Below, one piece after another: positions 22,393-32,646 of a stretch of 64,000 nt of DNA. The notes beneath the pieces are model-generated. The model did not search any database. It was not told where the DNA came from and saw only the letters and a list, made by a program, of their open reading frames with translations. The stretch comes from Aphrocallistes beatrix. Taxonomy: Eukaryota > Porifera > Hexactinellida > Sceptrulophora > Aphrocallistidae. The position numbers were made by a program, and so were the translations under genes. The stretch is taken from NCBI GenBank assembly GCA_963281255.1, contig OY725494.1, forward strand, positions 1,935,934 to 1,999,933, given 5' to 3'. The first letter of the stretch is position 1. Each line of letters begins with the position of its first letter.

Positions 22393-24846
22393 TAGTATTA
22401 ACTCAAGTATTTTCACTTAAAATTCACGGACTATCACCAGCTTGTTATAGAAATAGACAGTCGTCTAATTGTTTAATTTTACCACATGAGCGAAACTTGA
22501 TCATATAAAAAACACCCTGGGGATAGATGGTGACTATTTTCGAATTCTTAATGAAATAACCTCTAAGTTTAGTGACAGAGAACGCCATGTGATACTTCAA
22601 ATGGATGAAGTTCATATACGCAGTGATGTAGCATATAAAGGAGGTAAAATCTTTGGCTCTATAGATAATCCTAACGATCCTGCAACAACGGTATTTTCGT
22701 TGATGGTTTCAAGTTTAATGAGAAAGTTTTCAACCATTGTGCGTCTCATACCTTTGGGGTCTTCCTCTGCTGCTTATTTACATCCGATAATTACCAAAGC
22801 TATAAATGATATCGAGGCATGTGGTCTCTTTGTCGAAGCAGTTTGTACTGACAACTACCCTTTAAATGTTAGCCTCTATAAATTATTTTCTGATGACGGG
22901 AAAACATTGCAACCTAAGGTTATACATCCTTCGAATCCAGAGCGTAGTATTATATTATTCTTTGATATTGTACACATTATCAAGTCAATTCGTAACAATT
23001 GGCTAAATCTAAAAGATTTTGAAAAGACTTTTATCTATCCCAAGTTTGATGACTGTACAAAACATTTACTAACACAATCCGCAAATCCATCTTGCACTCA
23101 ATTAAGAATTTCTGTTCCTACTGCCAACATTATTTTGAATGCCACGCAACTGACGAAGTCTAGCTATCCCCCAATATGTTATGCAGCTTTGAAGATCTTA
23201 GAACCCTGTTCAAAGCTGACAAATTTTCTGTCATTAAGAGAGCCCCAAAATTGACCTCGAAATCATGTTGGCCATCTCAATTAGAGCGGCAAAATGTAAA
23301 CTTGGCTTTGAAAATTTTTCATGAGTCTACAGCTGCAGGTCTTTCTAGTTTTATTTATCATACAAACATTGGTAAAACCCATCAAACCGTTGATTTCCTC
23401 AATTTGATAAATCATATCTGGAGCATTTTCAATGTTAATTGGGTAGGGAAAGACATTCGTTTCAATAATCCATATCTAGCCCCACTGCGCCACAACGATG
23501 AAAGATTATCATTTTTGGAAAACATTGTTAAATGGCTTGATTGTTGGAGAGCTATTCCATCAGCTAGGGGTAAGCTTACACCTCAAACATTTACCAGTTT
23601 GAGACACACTTGTCTGGCTCTTCCACTCTTAATTAAAAGATTAACACAAGAATGCGGTTATGAATATTTGCTGACATCCCGAATACAAAACGACTCACTA
23701 GAACATCACTTTGGTCTTTATCGCCAAATGTCTGGCTCCCATTATAACATATCCTTTTGTCAAATTTTAGAGAGCGAGCGTAAGCTTCAGTTATCTAACC
23801 TTCTTAAATTTCTGTATATTGAACAAACTGGTTCCGATACCATATGCCTTAAGGAATATATAAGAAGTTTTGCAGATGATAATGACGAAGAAGGATATTT
23901 AGAAATTGATATAGAACATTTTACAGATGTTTTGCTTGATATTAAACCCCCTATTTTTGATAACTCTCAAATTGAATGTATTAATTATGTTGCGGGATAT
24001 GCAGTATTTTCTTATTTTAAACAATCCTCCGAATGTTTAGTTTGCCATGAATTTTTGACTTGTCCAAAAGATATTCAAATCAATAACGATACAGGATTTT
24101 CATTGATTGATCTGCTCGATAGAGGTTCCCTTAAATATCCATCAGAAAGTGTCTACCAATCTGTCGTAACTATGTACGAAATATTTAGTAAGATAGATAA
24201 TCATCCTATTTTAAGTCGTCGATTTTATGAGGGACCCTGCCGAAGAAAATTAGTTGTGATTACATTACTTGAAATTGAGAGAAATTCCAGCGATATCTGG
24301 AGGGGGTGGTGTGTGTGTATGACATCAAAATGGGATATTCTTAAGAAGTTATTCACAACAGTCGCAAATTGCATTTTGTCTAAGAAAGTAAAAAATTTTA
24401 ATAACACTGTTATTGGTCGTGATAATACCAAACTTCAGAAATTTGCTTCCTAATTCCTCCTTCTTCTAGATATTCAACTTAAATAGTTCACAACAGCTAA
24501 GACGATGAGCGAAACACCAATTAGTTAAGAAACGCAGCTCTCACAGCAGGCGAGGACAGACTCTTTCTATTTAAAGAATACTCTATCAATACATATTAAA
24601 ATACTATATTTATATTTATCATTCTTTGTTTGTTAAAAAAGTGTAGAAAAACATTAAACTGCCTCTAATATGTTTCTAAATTATTCTAACTTAATGGTAA
24701 AGGTGATAAATCTAATAATTATTATTGAACATTCACCAAAAACAATATAAATCATAATCGCATATTGCAGATTCCTTAATTAACTAACCAATCCCTGGTC
24801 CCAAAAATGTTAAGCGCGCCATTGCAATAGTGTATAGAATGCTATG

Positions 24847-25220
24847 GTCTGTCCTACTGTTATAATCTATATCGCACGAAAAATCACCAAATTTATCAAT
24901 TTTTAAAATTTTTGATGAGTAATGATGACGTCATAACAAAGTGATGAGCAAACATTTTTTGATGATATTTGCACAATATGTGAAGTATATTAGTATACAG
25001 ATTTTCTTAAAATTTCAGCCTTCTGTCTCCTATAATGGCTGAGTTATGCTCGAATAACTGTATTGCTTAACTTTTAAAAATGTGACAATGACGTCATAAT
25101 TCCATAATGAGTCGACATTTTTATCTGAGCTCAGAACATAGTGGAGCCATAGACAAAAGACTCCCACATGCCAAAAATCAGCTTCCTGTGCCTGGCAGTT
25201 TCTTCAATCAATTCGTTACA
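24847..25220 (-). repeat. HINE copy H4, remaining part
   Basis: Continues from 19440 after the P insertion: GTCTGTCCTACTGTTATAATC through TGACGTCATAACAAAGTGAT to CAATTCGTTACA, then the TA tract, which is followed by a fragment of element X. Confidence 0.9.
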
Positions 25221-25230
25221 TATATATATA

Positions 25231-25425
25231 GGTCATTCCATCCCAATTCGACCAACTGTTCCATGTCGAGCATCTCAGAAATTCTTGTAATTTTGCCTGT
25301 AAGTTTTGCACTCTCTGCAAAGTAGTTCCAGCTGCACTACTTTGCAGATAATGAATTAATTTTTATAGCAATCCAATTAATTTCATTGCTAAGTGAAATT
25401 TTTTAAATTCGCAAAGAAGTACCAG
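25231..25425. mobile_element. Deletion derivative of element X
   Basis: Left terminus GGTCATTCCATCCCAATTCG up to about 25316, then an abrupt jump to internal X sequence (GCAGATAATGAATTAATTTT... to TTAAATTCGCAAAG), matching the complement of about 16508-16585. The right end abuts the Helitron. Confidence 0.75.
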
Positions 25426-25439
25426 GCTAAGTTGTAAGT

Positions 25440-26400
25440 ATGCTAAGAGAGTTAAATCACGCATTGCCCATGATTTTGCTAGGTCAATTATTGCCACCGA
25501 AGATCCTGATAGTATTGTCGACGAGCATTCAGGTGGCAGTATGACATACAGCTGCTCCGTAAGTGGCGAACCGTCAGCGCCATCTTGGAGATGCTGCGCT
25601 CCCTGAGCTAAAAGATTTGCAGCATATACTGCATGAGGTTAATCCTTATGTGGCATTTTTTAGGCAGGGACTAGATCTGATGCGAGAGCAGGGAGGAGCT
25701 GACGTGAGAATGGTGATAAAAGCAGACGGGTGTCCAGATTCTCGACGTTATAATGCTCTCACTGCTCAGGAAATTGCTGCCATTCTCCCGAATGACGGTT
25801 AAGGAGAAGAGGTCGCCAGCAGGGATATAGTGAAGTACGCGCGGAAGGGCGGTCTCCAGCACATTACAGAGACTCACCGTGCGAACGATACACCGCACTA
25901 TGTCCTACTATTCCCTCTAGGTGAAGACGGCTGGCATCTCAACACTCCTCACTCGAAAGGGAGAGGAAATCTCACCGCTATCGAGTATTATGCATACCAA
26001 CTGATGGTACGGAGCCGTTTGAGTCCTCTACACCTGAGTGGTAGACTTTTCCATCAGTATGCTGTGGATGTATACGCCAAGATAGAACAGCATCGTTTGA
26101 ACTACATCAGGACCAATCAGAAGAAGATTCGTGTGGATCTTTAATGTGGATTGGCTGATGCAGTCGCTGCGGGTGACGTAGACTCCAGAGAGTTGGGACG
26201 TAAGATAGTGCTTCCCTCCTCCTGCACTGGCTCTCCTCGGCAGCTGTTCGAGCTGTACCAGGATGCAATGAGTATAGTCCGGAAATATGGTAAGCAAGAC
26301 TATTTCATTATATTGACATGTAATCCGCAATGGGAGGAGATTACGTCCGCTCTCATATTAGATCAGAAAGCGTCTGAACGCCCAGGTAGTACTTAGAGTC
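25440..26400 (+). pseudogene. Helitron Rep/helicase protein, N-terminal part
   Basis: One frame carries DEHSGGSMTYSC near 25520 (the conserved Helitron N-terminal H/GxM-x-C segment), then RQRHLGDAALPELKDL, then LRKYA-like and helitron_like_N text: GLQHITETHRANDTPHYVLLF, GEDGWHL, EYYAYQLMVR and GRLFHQYAVDVYAKIEQHRL. Stops at 25800-25802 and 26142-26144 lie in the same frame, after which ...GSPRQLFELYQDAMSIVRKYG continues to 26396. A frame change leads into the HUH part. It appears to be the front of the same protein as the next two entries. Confidence 0.8.
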
Positions 26401-26406
26401 TTTATA

Positions 26407-27447
26407 TTGAAGTTGAGAGAATTGATTTCGGATCTTATGAATAAACACATCTTGGGTAAACCCCTTGCTCATGTTTATACTATTGAATTCCAAAAGAGAG
26501 GTCTTCCTCACGCGCACATTCTGATTATACTATCGGATCATGATAAGCCCAGGGAACCGTGTGAGTATGATAGAATTGTGTGTGCTGATCTCCCTGACCC
26601 GGTTCTCCAACCTCGACTGCACGCTATCGTTAAACGCTGTATGATGCACTGTGCATGTGGTGTAGCCAACAAGAGCGCTCCCTGTTTAAAAGACGGGAAA
26701 TGCTCTAAGAGATTCCCAAATGCATTTTCAGCAGTTACTACAACGTCTGAAGATGGCTACCCATTGTATCGTCGTAGAAACGACGACCGTGCTGTTAATG
26801 TGGGTGGGGCACGCTTGGATAATAGATGGGTTGTACCCTATAATCCATTTTTATTTTTGAAGTTTAATGCTCATACGCGTATTAACGTAGAAATCTGTAG
26901 TACAGTGAGTGCAGTTAAATATCTATACAAATACGTGTACAAAGGACACGACCGAGCTATTGTAGAATTTAAGTCAGGTGGTGAGGAGGCAGAGGCTGCC
27001 GAAAAGAATATGTGCGTCGATGAAATATCGACTTACTTAGATGCCCGGTATGTGTCTGCCACTGAAGCGTGTTATCGTATATTTGCGTATGAGCTCCACG
27101 TTAATCTGCCACATGTGTTGAGATTAGCTCAGCATCTTGAGAATCAGCAGCCAGTTTATTTCCCAGAGCAGGCTGAGTTTGATGATGTGTTGAGCCGACA
27201 AAGGCACACCACTTTGACTGGATTGTTTGTTGCAAACCAGGAATTCCATTGCGCCAGGGAGGTTACATATACTAATTTCCCCGACGAGTTTGTATGGGAT
27301 AATGGCACCATGATAGGTCGCATGTATGCAGTTCATCCCGGAGAAGGGGAGCATTTTTATCTAAGAATGCTCCTCAACCATGTCACAGGATGTACGAGTT
27401 TTCAGGACATCCGTACTCTCGCTGATGGTACTGTCTGTGTAAGCTAA
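26407..27447 (+). pseudogene. Helitron HUH endonuclease (Rep) domain
   Basis: Nicks and joins single-stranded DNA during rolling-circle transposition. The metal-binding HUH motif is GLPHAHILI (about 26503-26530), and the two-tyrosine catalytic helix is AVKYLYKYVYKG (about 26911-26946). A Cys-rich insert (MMHCACGVANKSAPCLKDGKCSKRFP) lies between them, as is usual. The segment is open for 346 codons and stops at TAA 27445-27447; the same frame resumes into the helicase, so this is a nonsense mutation rather than a gene end. Nuclease residues look intact even though the whole gene is dead. Confidence 0.9.
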
Positions 27448-28416
27448 AAGGAGGCAGCGCGCAGACTTGGATTGTTGGAAGATGACACGGAGTTAGATCA
27501 GTGTTTGGCAGAAGCGGCTGTTTCTGTGATGCTCCCACAGATGCGCCAGCTCTTTGTCACGATCCTCCTAATTAGTGTCCCAACTGATCCCTTAGCCCTT
27601 TGGGAACACCATCAGGCCTCATTATCCGAGGACTTTCTGCGTCGTGCGAAGCGAGTAGTTCTTGGCGTCCAATTGAATGAGCACATTTCAAACTGTGTAT
27701 TGTTGGATATTGAGAATCGATTACAGAGACATGGAAAGTCTTTAGAGGATTACCCAGGTATGCCTGTCCCTAAGCATATGCGTAATCCGTACGAAGAACC
27801 CAGAATCATACAGAATGAACTTGATTCTTGTGTTAGTGATATGTTGGAAATGGTGCGTGTCAATGTGCCAATGCTCAATGCAGACCAACTGATTGTCTTC
27901 AACACTGTGATGAAGGCCATTGATGATTCCACGGTCTATCCTAAGGTGTTCTTCGTGGATGGACCTGGCGGTACTGGTAAAACTTTCGTTTACAATACAC
28001 TGTTAGCTAAGGTCCGTTCTAGGAGAGAGATTGCCCTCGCAATGGCTTCTTCGGGGATTGAGGCACTCCTCCTAAATGGTGGCAGGACTGTACATTCGAG
28101 AATGAAAGTTCCTCTCTCGACCAATGCACATTCTGCGTGTAGCAGTACTAAGCAGAGTGTGCTAGCCCATCTCATCCAGCGTGCAAGTTTATTGGTCTGG
28201 GATGAGGCTCCAATGTCTCATAAGCATGTTGCTGAATGCATGGATCGAACTCTGAGAGACCTGTGCTCTTGCGATCTACCATTTGGCGGCAAGGTAATGG
28301 TATTTGGAGGTGATTTCCGTCAGATTCTGCCAGTAATTAGACGAGGAACCAGAAGTGATTTGTTGTTTCGGCATGTCTCAACAGATCATCTCTCTGGCGT
28401 TATGTTAAGGTTTTAA
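27448..28416 (+). pseudogene. Helitron Pif1-family helicase, front half
   Basis: The 5'-to-3' DNA helicase used to peel the transposon strand. Motif I (Walker A) is GPGGTGKTF near 27962, motif II is LLVWDEAPMSH near 28193, motif III is GGDFRQILPVI near 28310. The preceding linker includes LNADQLIVFNTVMKAI, typical of Pif1 motif Q-like regions. The frame ends at TAA 28414-28416 after HLSGVMLRF; motifs V and VI lie in the next entry, with some 100 bp of damaged sequence between. Confidence 0.9.
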
Positions 28417-28529
28417 ATTTGACTATTACGCGTAATCATACGCAGGTTGCTATATACCCCCACGGAGTTATTGAACTCTCTAAATCCTAATGGTATGCCC
28501 CCTCATCGTCTGAAGCTTAGAGTTTGCAT

Positions 28530-29903
28530 CTATCATTCTTCTGCGGAATCTTGATTCTGCTCAGGTTTTGTGTAATGGCACTCGCTTGACTGTAAGATCG
28601 TTTACTAAACGTCTTATAGACGTGGAGATTGCCACAGGTATCCATGCGGGGACTCGAGTATTCATTCCTCGCATTCCACTACTTACTCCCTCAGATTATG
28701 GCCTTCCCTTTATCTTAAAGCGAAGACAGTTCCCAGGACGGCATGCCTTCTGTATCATAATAAATAAGGGTCAAAGTCAGAGTTTAGAGACTGTTGGTAT
28801 TTTCCTTCCTTCCCCTGAAGCCATATTCAGCCATGGTCAACTCCATGTAGCTCTTAGTCGCGTTCAGAATCCTAGCGGTTTGAAGATCATGGTCTGTGGA
28901 GGACAACAGTCTACTGGAGGAGGAGTATTGGTAAAGAATGTCGTATACCAGGAGGTTTTTCTAACTCACGTTGGAGAGCCTTCGTCATCTAGCCAGGATT
29001 TGATTGATTCCTTTTTGCAGGATGATATATCGTTCGATTCTTCTCAGCTGTCACCAGTTCTTTCTCACGCTAAAAAGAGGGTAATCATGGCTGATTCAGA
29101 GAGGAAGAGTAAAGTACCAAAAATATTCGAGTTCAGTCAGAGTAGCGTTGTTAGTACATTGGAGGATCCTGAAAACAATGCTTTTCAGAGTAATCACGTT
29201 ACATTTGAATCGTCTGATGTTGTTTTTAATGCAATTATTAGGCATCCAAGTATGACTGGACATTCGGAAATCGCTCTCATTAATAACTATACTCTCGCAA
29301 TGCGATATAATCTGGCCCAATCAATCGGGTTGGAGAATGAAGCGATTCCACCGAATAGTGAAGATATAATGTCGTGTGTCTCTATTTTGCACTACTATCA
29401 GTCACTTAAAACTAGACTGCGCAATAAATTTGGTCCTCAAATTTATTTGCATCCAGTGTATGGCGACGGTAACTGTCTCTATCTAACTCTATCTCATGTC
29501 ATTTTTGGTAGTGAGAGCTCTTATCGTATTCTCAAACACAGTCTGATCTCCAAATTTAAGTGCACTCCAGCGCATTTCTATAACGTTATGCATAGATCAG
29601 GCATTTTCAGGGATCAGGAACTGATTGTGCATATGGATCGCGTATCTGTTCTCAATGAGTGGGGTACTAACACTGAATTGAATATGATAGGGGATTTGGC
29701 TCAGATAGATGTAGTGTCAATTAATGCTACCGACATAGATCCTCACTATTGGAATATGCAGCCAATTTACATATATTCATGAACAGCTGGAAGTTCCTTT
29801 AGAGTATAACCCTATTTACGATGGTCGTAAATTAGGTGTTTTATTTCACCGAATTCACCATCAGATAGGTATGGAACACTTTGATCCATTCTATAATAGT
29901 TAG
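28530..29903 (+). pseudogene. Helitron helicase end fused to an OTU protease-like domain
   Basis: The beginning supplies helicase motifs V/VI (CNGTRLTV; INKGQSQSLETVGIFLP; LHVALSRV, about 28565-28865). A low-complexity linker leads to an OTU-type cysteine protease fold: YGDGNCLYLTLSHVIF (about 29458-29507) has the catalytic Asp-Cys signature and NEWGTNTELNMIGDLAQIDV the middle part. The frame stops at 29780, but a +1 change just before it, near 29767, restores IHEQLEVPLEYNPIYDG... and MEHFDPF (near 29872), where the catalytic His sits, ending at TAG 29901-29903. OTU domains occur in several animal Helentrons; their role is not settled. Confidence 0.85.
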
Positions 29904-30248
29904 CTCGATTATTCTACTGACTTAAGTATCCTGCACTGATTATTCCATTGGTTTAATTGTGTTGTGTACTATTCGTTAGTATGGTGAGTCTATGGCAATC
30001 ATTCCCGAGACTAGATGTTTATATTGCAGGAGAGAGTGCCCATCTTAGTCGTTCTACAGATTATTACGAATGTTTTATGTGAATCAACTGTATTTGTACT
30101 CAGTGTGCTGTTTTAATAACATGCGTTCTGATGTACATTGGAGTAGTATTCACTCAGGCTCCTTTTTATTACTACCAAATTAGCTTTTTGATATTTTTTA
30201 TGTGTTAATTTTTATTTTATTTTATTTTATTTTAAGTATATTTTTTAT
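29904..30248. other. 3' untranslated part of the Helitron
   Basis: No reading frame. A TTTTA run (about 30212-30235) precedes the tandem repeat. Confidence 0.4.
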
Positions 30249-30535
30249 GGCTCCCTGAGGTGAACTGATCACTCTGCATTGAAGATTTGCTACTTCGGTA
30301 GTAATTCAGATAAGTGGAATGGTGGGGTTCCCTGAGGTGAATCGATCACTCTGCATTGAAGATTTGCTACTTCGGTAGTAATTCAGAAAAGTGGAGTGGT
30401 AGGGTTCCCATTGGTGAATCGATCGCTCTGCCTTGATGATTTGCTACTTCGGTAGTAATTCGATAGGTGGAGTGGTATGGCTCTCTGAGCTGAACCGATC
30501 ACTCTGCTTTGAAGATTTGCTACTCGGTAAAGTGT
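30249..30535. repeat. Tandem repeat, 76-77 bp x 4, with TTCG tetraloop hairpins
   Basis: Units start at 30249, 30325, 30402 and 30479 with GG(C/G)T(C/T)CCTGAGGTGAA-like text. Each holds TTTGCTACTTCGGTAGTAA, an inverted repeat CTAC-TTCG-GTAG, in the first three units; in the fourth it is shortened to CTACTCGGTA. The array lies in the subterminal region of the Helitron. Confidence 0.9.
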
Positions 30536-30620
30536 AGAAATCATTTCAATATGATTTCCACCCCCCGTAAATGGATCGATAAATTCGGGGAAAGGTACAG
30601 AGTGTGTCCCAAGTGCACTC

Positions 30621-30639
30621 CTCTTAACATCATTAAGAG
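30621..30639. terminator. Candidate Helitron 3' hairpin
   Basis: CTCTTAA-CATCA-TTAAGAG, a perfect 7-bp stem with a 5-nt loop, followed by AACCCTGA. A hairpin a few bases before CTRR is the standard Helitron 3' end. No second copy is available here to confirm the boundary. Confidence 0.35.
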
Positions 30640-30816
30640 AACCCTGAGGGACTGAATTTATAGGGAAACTTTGCATTAAATGTGGACAATTGCTTAAATC
30701 ATGCAATATTCAATCAAAAGAATGGATAAATTAATTTTAATTACAACTATCATACAATGAATTAGAACTGTCATTTACGAGAAAAGATTTGACTTGATAA
30801 GTTTATTCATTACTAA

Positions 30817-30866
30817 AATCCTTACTATTAAAACTCGATTAATGTTTATATATTTATATATGGGTC
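30817..30866 (+). repeat. Isolated HINE block A and TA tract
   Basis: AATCCTTACTATTAAAACTC then GATTAATGTTTATATATTTA. Block B does not follow; element Y has inserted in the TA tract. Confidence 0.75.
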
Positions 30867-30972
30867 ATTCCATTTCGAATCGACCAGTGGTCATACACCC
30901 AGCTCTCATATTTCTATGAGATTTTCACCAAAGAATATTTGTATTGTCTTTGGAAGGAACCCGTAATACGTA

Positions 30973-32275
30973 GGGCACTCGAAAAGTTTTGACGTTTGCT
31001 ATGAAACCATTAATCTAGAAGAAAGATTTATTGCTAATTCGTTTCATTCTGCGGTTATTAGCATACACTGAAAATTTCATTCATTTATCTTTCATACTTT
31101 CAGAAATATTTGACTTGTTAGTCTGCATGGCTTCTAACTTGCTTGCATCATCCTCAGATTTCACAAGACGTGATTTTCGTGCAATGATTTTGATTTTATT
31201 CAAAATGAAGAAGACGAGGCAGGAGATCCATGAAACTTTACAGGAACATTTCCTAGATGTTGCTCCTTCTTTGAGTACAATTAAGCGATGGTACAGAGAA
31301 TTTACTCATGGGAACTTCGTTCTGGAGGATGCTCCTCGTGCAGGGAGGCCGAGTGTTTCCCACAATGAGCAAAATGTGGATCAAGTATTGGAACTAGTGA
31401 TCCAGGATTCTCATGTTACATACGCTCAGATAGAGCATGAAACTGACCTCTCATCGGGGACTATTAATACCATTATACATAAAGAACTTTGTCTACGAAA
31501 GTTGTGTGCCCGCTGGATCCCCCATTCTTTGACTTTAGAGCAAAAATCGGCCCGAGTTGACTTTTGCAAAATTATGCTCAAAAGATTTGATAATGGAACT
31601 TCAAGGGCTGTTTCGGATATTCTTACAGGGGATGAAACATGGATATACCATTATGATCCGGAAACAAAACAACAATCGAAGGAGTGGGTGGAAGAAGATG
31701 CTCCGCCCCCAACAAAAGTACGAAGGGCGAAATCTGTAGGGAAGCAAATGTGGGCAATTTTTTTCAGATCCAGTGGGTTTGTAGCAGCTGTGGCGCTTGA
31801 GGATAGAAAAACAGTTACTGCCGATTGGTACACCACAGTATGCCTCCCCAAAGTCATCACAGAAATAAATTCACAGCGTGAAAAGACGGGCGTCAGGGGA
31901 ATTTTGCTCCATCATGATAACGCATCATCTCACACCGCACACAGAACTCGCGAGTTTTTGGAAGATTGTGGACTTAGAACACTGCCCCATCCTCCCTACA
32001 GTCCAGACCTAGCCCCTTGCGACTTCTGGCTGTTCCCTACGATAAAGAATGAGTTGCGTGGAAGGAGATTTTCATCGAATGAGGAGCTGGCGGGGGCACT
32101 TTTCAAGGTAATCGAAGCCATACCCAAAGATGAGTGGAAAATGTGTTTTCAGAAGTGGTTTAGTAGAATGAAAAAATGTATAGAGTCTCATGGAGAGTAT
32201 TTTGAAAAAATGTAATATAAATCTTCATACTAACTATTTGATATGTAGGTGAACGTCAAAACTTTTCGAGTGCCC
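30973..32275 (+). mobile_element. mariner element 2 (apparently intact)
   Basis: About 1.3 kb. Left end GGGCACTCGAAAAGTTTTGA, right end its complement (TCAAAACTTTTCGAGTGCCC). The expected TA is present on the left (30971-30972); the right flank reads C-TTA, so the duplication is not clean. Confidence 0.9.
31127..32215 (+). CDS. mariner transposase, uninterrupted, 362 aa (DD34D)
   Basis: Cuts and pastes the element at TA sites. The start is the ATG at 31127 (MASNLLASSSDFTRRDFRAM), 150 bp inside the left end; an upstream in-frame extension to 31031 reads through the 5' region and is unlikely to be used. Helix-turn-helix regions lie at about residues 20-60 (TIKRWYREFTHG) and 85-120 (YAQIEHETDLSSGTINTII), then the linker WIPHSL, TGDETW (first Asp), HHDNASSHTA (second) and PPYSPDLAPCDFWLFP (third), with 34 residues between the last two. 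The length fits the mariner norm (about 345-360). No stop or shift is seen; this is the only fully open transposase in the window. Confidence 0.93.
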   Translation: MASNLLASSSDFTRRDFRAMILILFKMKKTRQEIHETLQEHFLDVAPSLSTIKRWYREFTHGNFVLEDAPRAGRPSVSHNEQNVDQVLELVIQDSHVTYAQIEHETDLSSGTINTIIHKELCLRKLCARWIPHSLTLEQKSARVDFCKIMLKRFDNGTSRAVSDILTGDETWIYHYDPETKQQSKEWVEEDAPPPTKVRRAKSVGKQMWAIFFRSSGFVAAVALEDRKTVTADWYTTVCLPKVITEINSQREKTGVRGILLHHDNASSHTAHRTREFLEDCGLRTLPHPPYSPDLAPCDFWLFPTIKNELRGRRFSSNEELAGALFKVIEAIPKDEWKMCFQKWFSRMKKCIESHGEYFEKM

Positions 32276-32486
32276 CTTATCAGTCTTCATTTCACAAAAA
32301 GGTTTTGAGATACAGCCCCATTGGGATTTTGTACATTTTTAAGGATCGGACACATTTTTTTGACGGCCCCTACCTTAAAATGTTAATAACGCTTCGTTTA
32401 GTTGATTGATCTTACTAATTTTTATCCAAAGCAATATATATGTCCTGTATATCTGACAATTTTCCCGTCTTAGTTTACAGATTAAT

Positions 32487-32640
32487 TTTAAAAATGTGAT
32501 AATGACGTCATAATTCCATGATGAGTCAACATTTTGCTCTGAGCTCAAAACCTTACTCAGAGTCATAGCCAAAAAACTCCCACATGCAAAAAATCAGCTT
32601 TCTGCGCATGGCAGTTTCTTCAATCAATTCGTTACAAATA
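32487..32640 (-). repeat. HINE copy H5 (tail-truncated)
   Basis: Complement orientation: TTTTAAAAATGTGATAATGA through GACTATG-like text to TTTCTTCAATCAATTCGTTAC. It is joined, beyond an inserted MITE, to a reverse block A at 33243-33270. Confidence 0.8.
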
Positions 32641-32646
32641 TATATA

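Larger units (their letters stand above)
20077..24453 (+). pseudogene. P-element/THAP9-like transposase, two exons, interrupted by mariner
   Basis: Exon 1 (20077-20232) reads MSCLVPGCRSN...TSIFNFPKDERLREQWFSAIPR; after a 65-bp GT-AG intron (20233-20297) exon 2 opens with VCIRHF and leads to KKDAVPSIFPNC. Together these give a complete C2CH THAP DNA-binding domain. The frame continues to 21065, where a mariner sits at a TA; removing it plus one TA (1329 bp) keeps the frame (DIL/VLTQ). The catalytic domain follows with LQMDEVHIR (first Asp, near 22600), CTDNYPLN (second, near 22850) and NDSLEHHFGLYR (acidic cluster, about 23690-23720). Two frameshifts (about 22500 and 23200-23230) inactivate it. 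It ends at the stop before 24454. Confidence 0.88.
19441..24846 (+). mobile_element. P-superfamily transposon with clean target duplication
   Basis: Ends CATAGCATTCTATACACTA on the left and its complement (TAGTGTATAGAATGCTATG) on the right; similarity continues inward through GGCAATGGCGCGCTTAACAT and the ACCAGGGATTGGTTAGTTAA block. Flanks are GTCTGTC at 19434-19440 and GTCTGTC at 24847-24853. The next base, C, also fits, so the duplication is 7 or 8 bp, as expected for P elements. Removing the element and one duplicate restores the HINE sequence ACGTCTGTCCTACTG. It carries a THAP transposase gene and, inside that, a mariner. Confidence 0.92.
25426..30700 (+). mobile_element. Helitron/Helentron-type rolling-circle transposon
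   Basis: A 4.5-kb broken gene encodes an N-terminal zinc-finger-like part, an HUH Rep nuclease, a Pif1 helicase and an OTU domain, the gene content of large animal Helentrons. Downstream are a 76-77-bp tandem repeat (30249-30535) and a 7-bp-stem hairpin (30621-30639). Exact termini are not proven. The left boundary is placed where element X sequence ends. Confidence 0.75.
30867..32450. mobile_element. Element Y fragment carrying a mariner
   Basis: Starts GGGTCATTCCATTTCGAATC; the same sequence, in complement, is at 41383-41662, where it also ends at a TA tract. Comparing both shows that the mariner lies in Y between CCCGTAATA and TCAGTCTTC. Y shares its first dozen bases with element X but differs after that. 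No opposite terminus is visible, so this is a partial copy. Confidence 0.65.

Noticed and set aside
30249-30535. Possible CRISPR-like array
   Set aside because: Units are direct 76-77-bp repeats without unique spacers; the context is a eukaryotic Helitron.
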